Source of the DNA: Linderina pennispora
Taxonomy: Eukaryota; Kickxellomycota; Kickxellomycetes; Kickxellales; Kickxellaceae
Assembly: GCF_002104995.1 (NCBI RefSeq)
Contig: NW_024468249.1
Coordinates: 186,001 to 250,000, forward strand
Length of the DNA stretch: 64,000 bases
Direction of reading: 5' to 3'
Below are positions 1 to 11,668 of this stretch, piece by piece (within the stretch, counting starts at the first letter, position 1; every line of letters starts with the position of its first letter). The translations under genes were made by a program, and so were the position numbers. Under the pieces are notes generated by a model that was given only the letters and a program-made list of their open reading frames with translations, made no database searches and was not told the DNA's origin.

Positions 1-179
1 GCTACGAGCCTGGCGCTGCTGTCCACGCCAGCCATCGCGCGCCCTCCCCCACGCTGGTCCAGGTGATTGGGCGGTTTCAGCACAAGCCCTTGCGGTGAGC
101 AGATCGGTGGCCTTTTTCTGCTCTGCTGTCTCACCTTTCGACCTCTCTCCAATTCGCCTCCCCAATTCACCCTTTCTAT

Positions 180-1862
180 ATGCTCTATGACGCTGCCCTG
201 CTGGGTGTGGGGCTGGGCATCAAGCTCCTGCTCCTGCCTGCTTAGTAAGTTCTTTTACAGCTCGTCGCGCTGGCTACCCAGACAGCCGGCACTGGCCTCA
301 GGGAACCGGCCACGCTGCCGTGGGGTCTTGTTGAGCGTGTGGGGTTTCAGGCTTGTCAGGCTTGTCAGGATCCTAACACCTTTTCACCATCCATGCGTAG
401 CCATTCTACCGACTTTGAAGTGCACCGCAACTGGCTGGCGATAACAAACTCCTTGCCGCTAAGCAAGTGGTACTTTGAGGACCGAAGCGAGTGGACGCTT
501 GACTACCCGCCATTCTTTGCCTGGTTCGAGTGGGCCATGTCGCATGCAGCGCGGTGGTGGGATCCGCGAATCGTAGACATCGACAACCTCGGCTATGCGG
601 CGGACACGTGTGTCCTGTTCCAGCGTGTGTCGGCGATGGCCTCGGAGCTGGTTCTGTTCATGGCGCTGCGCCGGTTTGTGCAGTTCAATAAGGGTTCAGT
701 GCAGAGCAAGGTCGCTGCAGCACTGGCGTTCTTGAGTCCCGGGTTCATGTTCGTGGACCATGTTCATTTCCAGTACAACGGCTTTCTTTTTGGCATCCTA
801 GTCTACTCACTGGTGCTGGCACTGGAGGGCCGCGATCTGATGGCTGGCACCGCATTTGCCGTTTTGCTGTGCTTCAAGCATATCTTTATGTACATTGCCC
901 CGGCGTACTTTACGTACCTGCTAGTACACTACTGCATGGTGTACAAGGTGGTCGGAAAGTCGCAGAGGCGGCCCGGCAAGCAGCAGCTTGACATTGGTGG
1001 GTCGGTGGCGAATCTGGCCAAGCTAGGGGCGCTTGTCGTCTTGGTTTTTGCGGCGGCATTCGGGCCGTTTGCTGCGATGGGCCAAATTCCGCAGCTAGCC
1101 TCGCGGCTGTTTCCGTTCAAGCGTGGGCTGTGCCACGCGTTCTGGGCGCCGAATTTCTGGGCTCTGTACATCTTCCTCGATCGTGTTCTGATCCTTGCCT
1201 CGCGCTTCCTGCCCGAGACCATCGCGGCTAACATCGACAAGGCTGCAACTAGCACACGCGGACTGGTCGGGGACACCGAGTTTGCGGTGCTGCCCGACGT
1301 ACCCCCAGCCGCGACATTTGTTATCACGCTAGTTGCTATGCTCCCTGCCTGCGCCATGCTGGCGTCGAAACGGCGGGCGACGCCGCAGCGGTTCATCCAG
1401 TCGGTGGTTCTGTGCGCTTACGCATCGTTCATGTTTGGCTGGCATGTACATGAGAAGGCCGTGATGCTGATGCTGGTGCCACTGAGCCTTCTGACTGCAT
1501 CTCCGTCGCCGCGTACTCTGCGCATGTTTAGTGTGTTGGCTGGGTCTGGATACTACAGCCTATTCCCGTTGCTATTTGGTACCCAGGAACTGCCGATCAA
1601 GGTGTGCATAATGCTGCTGTGGGCCATGTGCGCGCTGGCCCTTCTCAAGGCGACATCCAGGGTCTCGGCTTGGGGTTGCCTGACGTGCATCGAAAAACTA
1701 TATCTGCTGGGCCACATCCCGCTGTTTGTGGTATCTGAGCTGGTACCAGCAGCAGCATTTGGGCGGCTGCAGTTCCTGCCACTGGCCATGGTTTCCGTGT
1801 ATACAGCACTCGGTGTCTTGTACTCGTGGATTGGCCTAATCATCGAGTTTGTGTTGGCATAA
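180..1862 (+). CDS. ALG8: ALG8-type dolichyl-phosphate-glucose glucosyltransferase
   Basis: Predicted ER multi-pass glucosyltransferase that adds the second glucose to the lipid-linked N-glycan precursor. Two exons: 180-244 and 401-1862 (intron 245-400, GTAAGT donor, CTAAC branch site at 373-377, TAG acceptor), giving 508 aa. The splice restores the family's N-terminal motif: residues 25-33 read TDFEVHRNW and residues 51-61 read SEWTLDYPPFF, the lumenal loop shared by ALG6/ALG8. The LSKWYFEDRSEWTLDYPPFF context favours ALG8 over ALG6. Many hydrophobic segments follow to the C terminus. The start at 180 gives a short hydrophobic first helix ending in LLLLPAY, as in the family. The ORF is free of frame breaks, unlike many neighbours. 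The 179 bp upstream hold no recognisable gene. Confidence 0.93.
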
Positions 1863-2254
1863 ATGGTTCAGCGTTGTCGTGGATACAACATAAAATGCAA
1901 TTTTGCACCGCTTATACTAGGAACATCACGGATATATTCAGAAACAGTGTATGTAGTCAAACCTGCCCCCATCCACATAGTATTCCTGTCAGGCTACTAC
2001 TTCCACATTCATATATTTGATGTATATAAACAGGGGTACATATCGGTTCAGAATTACATCAGATTTCATCCCTTGTTTTCTACATGAAAAGTGGTGCAAG
2101 CTTCACATATATTGAAACTGCGTGCATATTCCATGTGGCAGTGATGAGCCAAATGCCCATCTTCTAAGCAGCTGTTGAAGGGCTACTGGGGCATGCAGAT
2201 AGTGGTTTCGCAATGTATATTTGAACCACCAAAAAGTTTAATGTATAAACGATA
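1863..2254. other. Intergenic, AT-rich
   Basis: Stretch after ALG8 with short meaningless ORFs only. It probably holds the ALG8 3' end. I see no RNA gene, repeat or conserved motif. Confidence 0.5.
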
Positions 2255-2875
2255 TCACAGACCTAGGTGGACAGTGCGAGCATGCACATTGCAGTGGGTA
2301 TACTTATCAAATACCACACCACAGTGGCTGCATGGAACTGGCCTCGTCCAAAAAGCATGCAGGCTTATGTTGATGAAGTTCATGACAGTTAGAATTTGAT
2401 TGTAGAATGACAAATCCACGGATGACGTAGAATTGCACTTTGGTGGACTAGGCGGGCACTCCAGTTGTTGAAAACACTGCGTTTTCGTGACCAGCACACA
2501 GCTGGTAGTGACTGAATATGATCCCTTGGGCGATATTGTCCAGCTTATCAATATGCGCGCTTGAAATGTGATATTGCTCGAATACCTCAGTAGTTTTGTC
2601 TTGGTGCTGTGCGCACTACACAATAGTGCGGGTAACAAAGCAGACTATTCGAGGACTGTGTGTGCCGCCCCAACATGCTCGACATATAGCTGGAAGTCGG
2701 TGTATTCTGCACTGCAATATACACATCTAAAGCTCCCGCTCTGTCCCGAACAGAAAGGCGAAATCGCGCGGGGTCGGCTATGCATTGCTTGAAGAGGTGA
2801 GGTAAAAGATACAAAATGAAGGCAGCTGGGTACAAGCAGAGACAAAGTCACGCCTGCAGATTCTCGCCCTCTCAT
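2255..2875 (-). pseudogene. C2H2 zinc-finger gene relic
   Basis: Two perfect C2H2 finger signatures (C-x2-C-x12-H-x4-H) lie on the minus strand in different frames: CVYC...H-x4-H at 2660-2725 and CSHC...H-x4-H at 2267-2332. Between them other minus frames carry finger-like remnants (for example FEQYHISSAH and CHELHQH). A stop codon follows the first finger directly, and no open frame joins the pieces. I read this as a decayed multi-finger gene, or possibly a gene with several short exons whose splice sites I cannot assign. Function unknown; the protein would have bound nucleic acid. An intact gene broken only by sequence errors is possible, since other genes here have such breaks, but the in-between sequence looks more degraded than theirs. 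Confidence 0.45.
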
Positions 2876-3377
2876 TTCAGCCTAAGCATTGCTAACAAAA
2901 ATGACGAGAAGCGTGACAGCAGCCACAGCCCTAATTACTGATCTATGACGACAAGGGCTGGATGGCATTCAGCCTGGCTCGCTATGGATGGTCCGACACC
3001 AGCCCAATGTGGATTGCCTGCTATCCACAGTTGAGACAGCCCTGTGCACCCATTAGACAATGGCATGTATCACGGTGCCACTATGCATGTAGCAACTAGT
3101 CTATACATATGCATCCGCATGTCTATACTGGCCTGCCACAATCACTTGTGCGGTGCTGGGTCCTGGATACAAACAAAAACAACCCTGTTTAGGTTCCGGC
3201 CAAGCGATCCGCTGCTTTTTGAACACAAAAGAGTGATCAATCGGCCCTAACCCCGTGCAGCTATTTTTAAAGCTCCTCCTTTGACTACGGCGCTGACTTT
3301 CCCTTCTCATTTGAACCTCAATTAGTCCTTTTCTCATTCCCGCTTTTCCCTCTCATTATCACTAGCTGAGTATAATC
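2876..3377. other. Intergenic, profilin promoter side
   Basis: No gene seen. A pyrimidine-rich run (3300-3360) precedes the profilin start at 3378, as is common for strongly expressed fungal genes. Confidence 0.4.
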
Positions 3378-3931
3378 ATGTCGTGGCAGCCGTATGTTGA
3401 TTCCAACCTCGTTGGCACTGGAAAGATTGTCAAGGCCGCAATTTACGGTCTAGATGGCGGACAGTGGGCGTCCAGCGCTGGCTTTGCGGTAAGTTTCTCT
3501 GAATTTCGGCTGGTCAATCAAGAGGCAAAAGGCTACCGGCTCCCATGCCTGCTAAACTGTACTTTCTGCCACTAGCTTTCGCCTGAGGAGTTCCAGAACA
3601 TCAAGGCTGGGTTCGACGACGCGGGTGTTCTGCAAGCCAACGGTATTCGTGCTGCGGGCACCAAGTACCTTGCGCTGCAGGTTGACTCGACCCACGTGCA
3701 CGGCAAGAAGGGTGCCGACGGCGTGCTGATTGACAAGACCAACCAGACCATCATTGTCGCTGTCTACGACGAGAACACGCAGCCGGGAGAGGCCAACAAG
3801 GTGCTGGGCTCGGTGTCGGACTACCTGAGGGGCATCGGATACGTAAGTTGTTTGCACTATTTTGAGCGTGTATGCTGTGCACCCGGTACTATATGTGCTG
3901 CTAACCTTTTCCTGGATCCCTCGTGTAGTAA
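3378..3931 (+). CDS. PFY1: Profilin (actin-monomer binding)
   Basis: Small cytosolic protein that binds G-actin, polyproline and phosphoinositides. Coding exons 3378-3488 and 3576-3842, and a last exon that supplies only the TAA stop at 3929-3931. The product is 126 aa, the same length as budding-yeast profilin. The N terminus MSWQPYVDSNLVGTGKI and the C terminus DYLRGIGY are classic profilin ends. Intron 1 is 3489-3575. Intron 2 is 3843-3928 with a GTAAGT donor and a CTAAC branch site at 3901-3905. Reading through intron 2 would add an unrelated tail, so the splice immediately before TAA is needed to end at the family's terminal tyrosine. No frame breaks. Confidence 0.96.
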
Positions 3932-4055
3932 GGTGCGAGTCGCGGCTGGGCAGACTGCAGGAGATCCCCTCGCTTCTAAACCGTTCTTTTATTTTGTTCA
4001 AACCCAATACAAAACCCTATCTACCTTGTTTTGTAAAAGCGTGGGGTGGGACGGG

Positions 4056-5140
4056 TCAATTGTCTGTGCTCCCCAGGTCCTCTAGCTGGCTCTTGACATC
4101 CTCATCTGTAGGGTCCAGCTGGTGGGCCCTGTTGAGCGCCTCCACTGCACGGTCAAATGCGCCAATTGCCTCATCCTCGTCACTGGTTACGCTACTCAGC
4201 ACCATCAGCACCTGCGCCAGCAGCTTGCAGCAGTCAATGTCGGCTTGGCGTGCTTCCAGGTACTGGACAGCCGGCTCCAGGCGCTTCTCGATCAGTCCGG
4301 TCTCTTCCATGCTCTCCGCAGCGACAAGCGCCCACCGGAACACAGCCTTGGCGGTAGTGAAAAGAGTAGTGTCAGTGACACCCAGAGTGCTCTTGCCCTT
4401 TGTGTCTGCGTGGTGAGCCCACAAATTGGCGGTGTCTGCAGCCTTGAGCGCAATTTCCAGGATGTTGAGCTTGAGCTTGCGTGTCAGCGCAGGCACCTCG
4501 GACCGCGCAACCAGCGACGCCAGCAGGATATCGATGGCATTGTAGAGGGCTGCAGAGTCGGCAGAATCCTTGATTGGCACAAGAGCACTGACAATGTCCT
4601 CAGACGCCTTGGCGAGCTTATCGGCACCCACGATTTCCCTCGCAGCTTCTTCGGCATCGTCCTCGTCACAGTCCGGGATCAAGCCAGTTCTTTTGGTCAA
4701 CACACACCTCGAGCACGGCCTTGCGGCTCCTGATCAGCGCCACCTCGCTCTTGTCCTTGTCGTCTTTGCACTTGTCGGCGATTCTGACAGCATCCTCCGC
4801 AAGGTCGCCAAAATCAACATACTCGGCAAACTGTATCAGTGTCTGCGCATGGGCAATGGACGGCTCGGCGCCAAACTTGCTAATGGCCGTCTCATAAAGC
4901 GTGGTGACGACATTGCGGTCAGCGCTGTTGGCGGCTTCTTGTGCGGCCATGGCGGCGATCTCGATTGCTGAGAGGTTGAGGACTTCCGGGCCTAGGGTAA
5001 CGGCACCGTCGGCGCAACCGGTGCAATCCGGTGTCGTCGCAGTCGGGCGTGTGGCCAGGCTTGGAGGTGCGCTGGCGCTTGGCATTGGAGGTGGTGGAGT
5101 CGGCAGCCGACCGTTTGGCCGTGTGTCCGTCAATTGGCAT
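4056..5140 (-). CDS. TPR-like helical protein, possibly Ett1/Nro1-related
   Basis: Alpha-helical, acidic protein of about 360 aa. The N terminus (from the ATG at 5140-5138) has a basic nuclear-signal-like patch, NAKRQRTSK. The middle and C-terminal parts contain TPR-like helical pairs (for example LYETAISKFG and AVEALNRAHQLDPTDEDV). The architecture and size recall the nuclear Nro1/Ett1 family (translation termination, oxygen-regulated degradation), but I do not see that family's usual N-terminal motif, so no symbol is given. Two one-base insertions break the frame, near 5030 and 4685. Discounting them joins ...DCDDT to DCTGCADGAV and NWLDP to DCDEDDAEEA. An in-frame ATG also exists at 5200. 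It is divergent from LAS1 across about 145 bp, so they may share a promoter. Confidence 0.6.
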
Positions 5141-5285
5141 TGTCTGAATTTTAAATGTCAAGGAGCTGTGGGTGAAAGAGACGCGTTTCCTACGTGCCAT
5201 CTCGAATGCTTGTGATCACAGCAAAAAAATTTTCGATCTCGCTGGCAAACTTTTCTTCTCCACTGCAGTTCAATTTCTATTCAAA

Positions 5286-6702
5286 ATGTCCCTAATTCCC
5301 AAAGTCGTTCCGTGGACCAGCACTGAAGAGTACCTGGGTGTCTCTGACTGTCTCTACTCTGACGACATCGTCGAGCGGAAGCGCGGTGTTGGCATCGTCA
5401 AGGCGTGGCGAGTGCGCGGGAAAGTGCCCGCAGCCATCGACGCTACAGCCAACCTGACAGAGATCTGGGTAGCCGACCAGGAGCGCAGCACCACCATGAC
5501 CAACAACCAGCTGCGGCACATGTACACGATCGCCATCGTTCGGTTTGTCAACACCATCGTTGATCTGGAACAGCGCGGTGTATACGCACAGTCAGTCGCA
5601 ATGCTGGCGAACCGGATTGGCATGCCGGCGTGGTTTGTCGAACTGCGACATGCCGGTACACACAAGCAGATTCCGAGCCTTACGGTGCTGCGGTCGGCGT
5701 GCGACCAGGCGCTTCAGTGGCTGTATGACCATTACTGGAGTAAGCAGTCGAGGACATTGCCGGCAGACACATTGCACGAGATCCAGGCATCGCTGGGTGC
5801 ATACGTTGAGTCGAGGGCGGCTGCCGGCGATGGGAAAGCGAAGAGCGTGAAGGCAGAGAAACAGGCGTTGGGAGTGCTGGCCGATCTGGTCGGTAAGCTG
5901 CATATAGATGCGGTTCGGTTGTACCTTGTCCCAACCCTACTCGAAGTTGGGTTTCTGGTGCCAACAGATAAGAAGCTGCGGCCCAAGTTCCCAGACTGCA
6001 AGCTCACATACGATGTCGTTGCGCTGTGGAAGCCGGCGTTCAGGCTATTCCAAGAGACCTGGGGCGACTTGGTATTCTTTGAGGAACTGCTGTCGGGAAT
6101 CGTTAACCTGCTGTGCCCAGATTCGTCAGAAACAGGAATTTTTGGCATGGCAGATGACGCAGTGGGCACCAGCCATGCAGCAGCACTGGTCGGGTGGGTG
6201 CATTGGATCTTGCAGGTATACTACAGCCCTGACGATTCCACAGAGACAATCAGCATTGGCAGCTTTCTAGAGTGCTGCCTGCGCAACCCAAGCTACTATG
6301 CCCGGGCACTGCTCAAGGTAATATCCACACATGATCCGACGCTGAAGCGCGATCTGCGGCCGTTCGTTGACTTATATGGGCAAGGCATTGGCAGCGCTTG
6401 TGGCTGAGGAGGCCAGCGCCAAGAGCAAGGCCAGCAAACAGACGCATGCTAGCGAGAGCGATATGATGCAAGAAGAAGCAACAATGCAGAAGCGGCTCGA
6501 CGAGTTCTTTGGCCACAGCGACGATGGCATGGAGGCGGTGCCTACCTCTCATATGGATGATGTCCCGGCAGACAAGAGCAAGCCTATGCGCTGGCAGCGG
6601 GTGCCCGAGGAGTCGTGGGTGCCTGGCCCGATTGGAACCATCAACGGCGGCCAGATCCCGAGCCTCGAATGGCCGCTGTGGCTGGACACCATTAGCCACT
6701 GA
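5286..6702 (+). CDS. LAS1: LAS1 pre-rRNA endonuclease subunit
   Basis: Nuclear HEPN-family RNase of the Las1-Grc3 complex, which cuts ITS2 during 60S maturation. The N-terminal Las1 domain shows the active-site signature R-x4-H as RHAGTH at residues 121-126, and the preceding helices (ERKRGVGIVKAWRVRGKVP) are typical. The C-terminal WQRVPEESWVPGPIG block is also characteristic. About 471 aa. One extra base near 6370 (between ...PFVDL and MGKALAAL) breaks the ORF; the two halves abut without loss. Start ATG 5286 begins MSLIPKVVPW, matching Las1 proteins better than an in-frame codon further upstream. No introns. Confidence 0.9.
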
Positions 6703-6892
6703 CCAGATTTCCTGTGATCGTCTGATTAATAATATTGCGCCTTGCTAATCGCATCACCGCAGCTCAATCAGCGCGGGTGGCTGCCCAGGTTTTTCGCCCT
6801 GCAGCTGCTGCTGTTTGCTTCACATCCCTCCAGTTCGTCCCAAATTTTACAACTTCCGACACTATTAAACCCCTCGTAATTCCAGCAGCAAG

Positions 6893-7987
6893 ATGGGAAT
6901 CGCAGAGAAGATTGCAGATATCGAACGCGAGATCAACCGCACGCAGAAGAACAAGGCTACCGAGTACCACTTGGGTCTGCTCAAGGGCAAGCTCGCCAAA
7001 TACCGTGCCGAACTCATTGAGGTCAAGAGCGGTGGGCCCAAAGGCGAGGGCTTCGATGTGAAGCGCAGTGGCGATGCCCGCGTAGCTCTGATTGGCTTCC
7101 CATCGGTAGGCAAATCGACACTCCTCTCGACAGTCACCGAAACCGAGGCCGCAGTCAGCAGCGTCGACTTCACCACCCTGACGGCCACGCCTGGCCGGTG
7201 GGAGTACAATGGCGCAACAATCCAGCTCCTGGATCTCCCTGGAATCATCGAAGGCGCTGCCCAGGGTGTGGGTCGCGGAAAGCAGGTTGTGTCGACAGCA
7301 CGCACCGGCCGATTTGGTTCTGATGATGCTGGATGCGACGAAATCTCACATGCAGCGGCCACTGCTTGAGAAGGAGCTGGAGGCAGTCGGCATCCGGCTG
7401 AACAAGCATGTGCCAAACATTTACTTCAAGGTGAAGACCGGCGGCGGGATCAGCTATAATGCCATCGCGAAGCAGTCAGTGCTGACAGAAAAGTTTGTCT
7501 ACAACCTCCTGCACCAGTACCGGATCTTCAATGCCGAGGTTCTGGTGCGCGAGGACGTGAGTCTGGACGATTTTATCGATGTGGTCGTCGGCAACCGCAT
7601 TTATCTGCCATGCCTGTACGCGTACAACAAGATCGACGCCATTACGATCGAGGAGGTCGACAAGATCGCACGCGAGGACCACACGGTCGTGGTTAGTATC
7701 GAGCAGGACTTGAACATGGATTATCTGAAGGCAGTCGATCTGGAATTACCTCGACTTGCTGCGTGTTTATACGAAGCGGCATAGGCGAGTTCCCAGATTT
7801 CAGCGAGGGCCTGATCCTTCGCAGGGGGCGACTGTCGAGGAGGCGTGCAAGGCAATTCACAAGACGCTGCTGGAAGGGTTCAAATATGCGCTGGTGTGGG
7901 GCAAGTCGGCCAAACATAGCCCACAGCGTGTAGGGTTTGTCGCATTTGCTGAGCAACGACGATGTCATTGAGATCGTGCGCAAGTAG
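6893..7987 (+). CDS. RBG2: DRG2/Rbg2 translation-associated GTPase
   Basis: Obg-related GTPase that associates with ribosomes. The N-terminal helical hairpin ([20 protein letters not shown]) and [11 protein letters not shown] distinguish DRG2 from DRG1. The P loop GFPSVGKST is at residues 68-76, [12 protein letters not shown] (G3) follows, NKID is G4, and a TGS domain ends in VIEIVRK. The locus carries about four one-base insertions (near 7307, 7736, 7783, 7933) and one missing G in a G run (near 7824). All lie between blocks that align to DRG2 when joined. Such damage in an essential-type gene with conserved protein on each side suggests sequence error. A 59-bp gap separates its stop from the convergent MATE gene. 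Confidence 0.9.
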
Positions 7988-8046
7988 ACGATGCTTGGGC
8001 GTTGGCAATGTGGAGCAAATAAAACGAATTTAATAGTATGCATGGT

Positions 8047-9597
8047 TCATGGAAGATGTCTGCTGCATTCGTTGCCAGCGATAGCCCTGTCCGCCGTGTA
8101 TACTGTGCTGGCCATTGCCGCGACGCGGCTCTGGCATTTGGCAACCTCTTTGTCCCAGTCTGTGGTGCAGAGGAGGTAGGTCTGAAACGACAGCGCTGTT
8201 GCCAGACTGGCACTGTGGCCGAACCAAAGACCCGCGAGCTCCCAATGGAATACCCACATAGCAACCAAGCCAGCAGGTATTCCAACCAGGGCAAACGAGA
8301 ACAAACGGACGCGAGCAATAATGCCCTGCTTGCCTTGTCCACGCAATATGCCGTTCAGCGTAATATTGACGCCCTGCATAGCTCCAGCGATGGCCACCCA
8401 TGGAGTATGCACGGCCACGATGTCGATGACCTCGCTGTTGTCAGTAAACCCATGTGGTAGTGCATATCTGCAGAGGAAGAATCCGAGAGCAAGCATCCCA
8501 AATACGAGTGCTGACAGTACTGCTGTTGCCAGAGCCGTGAGACGGACATGGTTGGAAAGAGCCAACCCCAGATGGTTGCCGACACGGTTGCATGCAGCGA
8601 TAGCAAGCGCATACCCTAGTGCAGATGGTATTGCTAGCAGTGCCGTGAGCACTGTCTGTGCAGCCATTGCTTGTGTGCCCAGCAGCACCGATCCAAGGTC
8701 AATGATGTGCATTGAAGCCATCCCCAAGAGCCTAGCAATGAACCCAGCAACACTAAGCTTGGCCATCGACTTCCAGCCATGCAGTGCGGTAGGTGTCCAG
8801 CTGCCCCAGCACTGATATCCATCAACTACAGCTATGAAGATGACCGTGGTGGTGCAGCGTGTGACCATGGTGCAAACATTGACGAATGCAGTGCCCAGGA
8901 CTCCAGCCGACGTTGACTGGTCTGAAAGAAGCAGCCATATGGCAGCCCAAGCGACTGCAACCCCAGCAGGTTGCGCGACAAGAACGAATCTGCGGATACC
9001 TTGTGCAAACAAAAAGCTGCACAGGAACTCGTAGGCCATCAGCAAGACATTTCCAAAAAAGCAGACATGCACAAGCCGACCAGCCATTTCAGCAACATCT
9101 TCAGGGACACCAAGCACCTTGAACACGCACATAGAGTTCCACCACAAAGGGCAAAAAATCGCCATGGTAGCAAGCCCCATGAGCATAGCGCGCTGTAGCA
9201 GAACGCCGAGAATTCGCTTGTCCCTTGCTGATGTGAAACCCTGGCTGCAGTACGTGTCGAGAGCCATCGAAATGCCAGCTGTAGGTGCGACTCCGCATAT
9301 ATTAGAGTATAGTTTTGCGAGGTTCATGCTCATCAGTGCAGTGTTTCCAAATCTACTGACAGCGGAAAGCATAGGAATCATTATCAGCGGCTGCGCAGTT
9401 GACGAGATAGCGATGGGTGCAGCAGAGCGAATAAGCCATAAGAGCTCCTTCTTGACGAAGGACCACTGCACAAATTCGCCATTGCCAATGTCCACAGCAG
9501 CGGGGAGCTTGGCCGGTTTGAATTGTAAGCCAGAGGTTGTGGTTCCATAGTCAAGGCACTGTTTGATTGAAGTCGGGTATGTCCACACGCAATGCAC
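8047..9597 (-). CDS. MATE-family efflux transporter (intact copy)
   Basis: Intact 516-aa multidrug and toxin extrusion antiporter with about 12 hydrophobic segments in two homologous halves. Family marks: the cytosolic N-terminal KKELLWLIRSAAPIAI, the first-half block ALDTYCSQGFTSARDKRILG (alcohol resistance type), and the second-half HTPWVAIAGAMQGVNITLNG followed by GILRGQGKQ. It probably exports organic cations or xenobiotics from the plasma or vacuolar membrane in exchange for protons. A second, broken copy lies 483 bp upstream on the same strand (10081-11668), so this is a tandem duplication. Substrate unknown. Confidence 0.9.
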   Translation of the reverse strand: MHCVWTYPTSIKQCLDYGTTTSGLQFKPAKLPAAVDIGNGEFVQWSFVKKELLWLIRSAAPIAISSTAQPLIMIPMLSAVSRFGNTALMSMNLAKLYSNICGVAPTAGISMALDTYCSQGFTSARDKRILGVLLQRAMLMGLATMAIFCPLWWNSMCVFKVLGVPEDVAEMAGRLVHVCFFGNVLLMAYEFLCSFLFAQGIRRFVLVAQPAGVAVAWAAIWLLLSDQSTSAGVLGTAFVNVCTMVTRCTTTVIFIAVVDGYQCWGSWTPTALHGWKSMAKLSVAGFIARLLGMASMHIIDLGSVLLGTQAMAAQTVLTALLAIPSALGYALAIAACNRVGNHLGLALSNHVRLTALATAVLSALVFGMLALGFFLCRYALPHGFTDNSEVIDIVAVHTPWVAIAGAMQGVNITLNGILRGQGKQGIIARVRLFSFALVGIPAGLVAMWVFHWELAGLWFGHSASLATALSFQTYLLCTTDWDKEVAKCQSRVAAMASTVYTADRAIAGNECSRHLP

Positions 9598-10080
9598 ATG
9601 TCTCAGGTGAATTGGTTGTGTTCCATGGCATGTAACCAGTGTGCTTATGCCTGAATGAGGTGAATGCTGTAGAGCCGGCGGAGTATATGATACAAGTGTC
9701 TAGGCTAAAAGAGAGCACAAGGACGAATCGGCAGCAAAACATCTTCGCTCTAGTTGACCAGATGCAGTTCGGCCAACTGCAAACACACATGATTGCAATC
9801 ATGTGTACCAAACCCAATTACGGCTGCCACCTATCGGGCGAGACAATATACCAATATGCCGAGTGACGTAGGCCAATGACGACACAAATTGCGTATATAA
9901 GCATGCAACTTTTACGCATTTTATCGCTACACTATCCTGTGGAATCAGAACATGGCTATATAAGCATATCCTATATGTATAGACAATTACTCTTTGAAGC
10001 AGATACATGCCTATATATGCGACATGAACAATTGGGATGCAGAAAGGGCCATCGAAACGTAGTATGGCTATCGACCACAA
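9598..10080. other. Intergenic between MATE copies
   Basis: AT-rich spacer and presumed promoter of the downstream (intact) MATE gene. No gene or RNA recognised. Confidence 0.4.
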
Positions 10081-11668
10081 TCAAGGAAGTAGCCTGCCGT
10101 CTGCATTATTAACGATAGCGCTATTAGCTGTGCTTGACGTATTGACAGTCGCTGCAACACGCTTCTGGCAAGCAATGATCTCCTTGTCCCAGTCTGTTGT
10201 CAAAATGACACAGACCTGGAATACCAACGCCGATGCCAGGCAGGCACTTGAAGCCAAGCCAGAGACCAGCCAGCCCCCAATGGAGTACCCAAACGGCAAC
10301 CGAACCGACAGGCACGCCAACAAAGACAAAGGAGAAGAAGCGAATGCGGGCGATGATGCTCTGGCGACCCTGTCCGCGCAGAATGCCGTTCAATGCCATG
10401 TTGACCCCCTGGATAGCACCGGCAACAGCTGTCCACGGGATATGCGCTTCCAACAAATCGATGACTTCGCCGTCGCTTGAGAAAATAGGAGGAAGCGAGG
10501 TTCGGTTGTAAACCAGCACCGCTGTGAGCATACTGAATAAAAGCGTTGAAAGCACAAACGATGTCAGAACCGACAGCTTGGCGCGATTCGGCAGGCCAGA
10601 GCCCAAGGTGGTTGCCGACACGGTTGCAGACAGCAACAGAGAATCCAATTCCCATGATCCACGTTGACCCCATTCAGCATTGACAGCACTGCCTGCGCTG
10701 CCATCGCCTGCGCGCTAATGAACATCGAGCCAAAGTCAATGACATGGATCGACAAGGCCTCCAAGAACGACACAATAGTGCCTGCAGCACCGAGCTTGGC
10801 CATTGGCATCCAGTCGTGCAGCGAGGCAGCGCGACCACCCTCCCCAGCACTGGTGATCCCTCCACTGTAGCAATGAAGATGACCAGTGATGGTGCAAAAG
10901 GCCAATGCGACACCCAGGATAACAAACGCAACGCCCCTGATTCCAATTGACGTCGACGGGTTAGCAATCAGAAGCCAGATAAGAGACCAGCCGACGGACA
11001 AGACCGATGGGCTGTGCAATGAGCACAAATCTGCGGATGCCTTGTGCAAACAAGAAGCTGCGCAGGCACTCGTATGCAATCAGCAAGACGACTCCGATGT
11101 AGTATACACGCAGGATCTTGCCCGTGACATGGGCAACTTCATCGGGCACGCCAAACATCTTGAACACATGCTCAGAGTACCACCACAGGGGATAGATCAA
11201 GGTGGCAACAACCAGGCCAATCAGTAGTGCGCGTTGGAGTAGAACTCCGAGAATTCGCTTGTCCTTTGCGCCGGTGTAGCTCTGGCTGCAAAACGTGTCA
11301 AGGGCCATGGCGATACCGGCCAGCGGCGTAATAGCCGCCCAGTCCGGCGAAATAGACTGGTGAGGTTCATGCTAGGCCAGGGCTATGGTCCCGAGCCGGC
11401 CGACGGCGGCTAGCATTGGTGTCATGAGAAACAGCTGTGACATCGAGGAGGCAACGATAGGTGTGGCTGCGCGGATGAGCCAGACAAGTTCTCTCTTGAC
11501 ATGAGGCCACTCTGTATATGTATCGGGGCTGAGGTCATTTGTGGTTCCGCGGTTTTCCACAGGTCTGGTGAAAGCGGGTCGATTGTTCCGTATTCAAGCG
11601 CTGCGTGGTCCTAGCTCAGGCACGCCGTTCAGCAGGGCACCTGTTTCGGCATGGTTGCCGTGTGTCAT
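10081..11668 (-). pseudogene. Second MATE transporter copy, frame-broken
   Basis: Collinear with the intact MATE gene next door but split over several frames. In order: an ATG at 11668, EWPHVKRELVWLIRAATPIV (near 11500), ALDTFCSQSYTGAKDKRILG (near 11290), RGVAFVILGVALAF, HIPWTAVAGAIQGVNMALNG with GILRGQGRQ (near 10400), and TTDWDKEIIACQKRV near the stop at 10081. At least six frame changes are needed, more per kb than in most neighbours. Protein similarity persists throughout, so it is either a young pseudogene or a functional gene carrying many base errors. Compared with copy 1, the hydrophobic pattern is kept. Confidence 0.7.
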
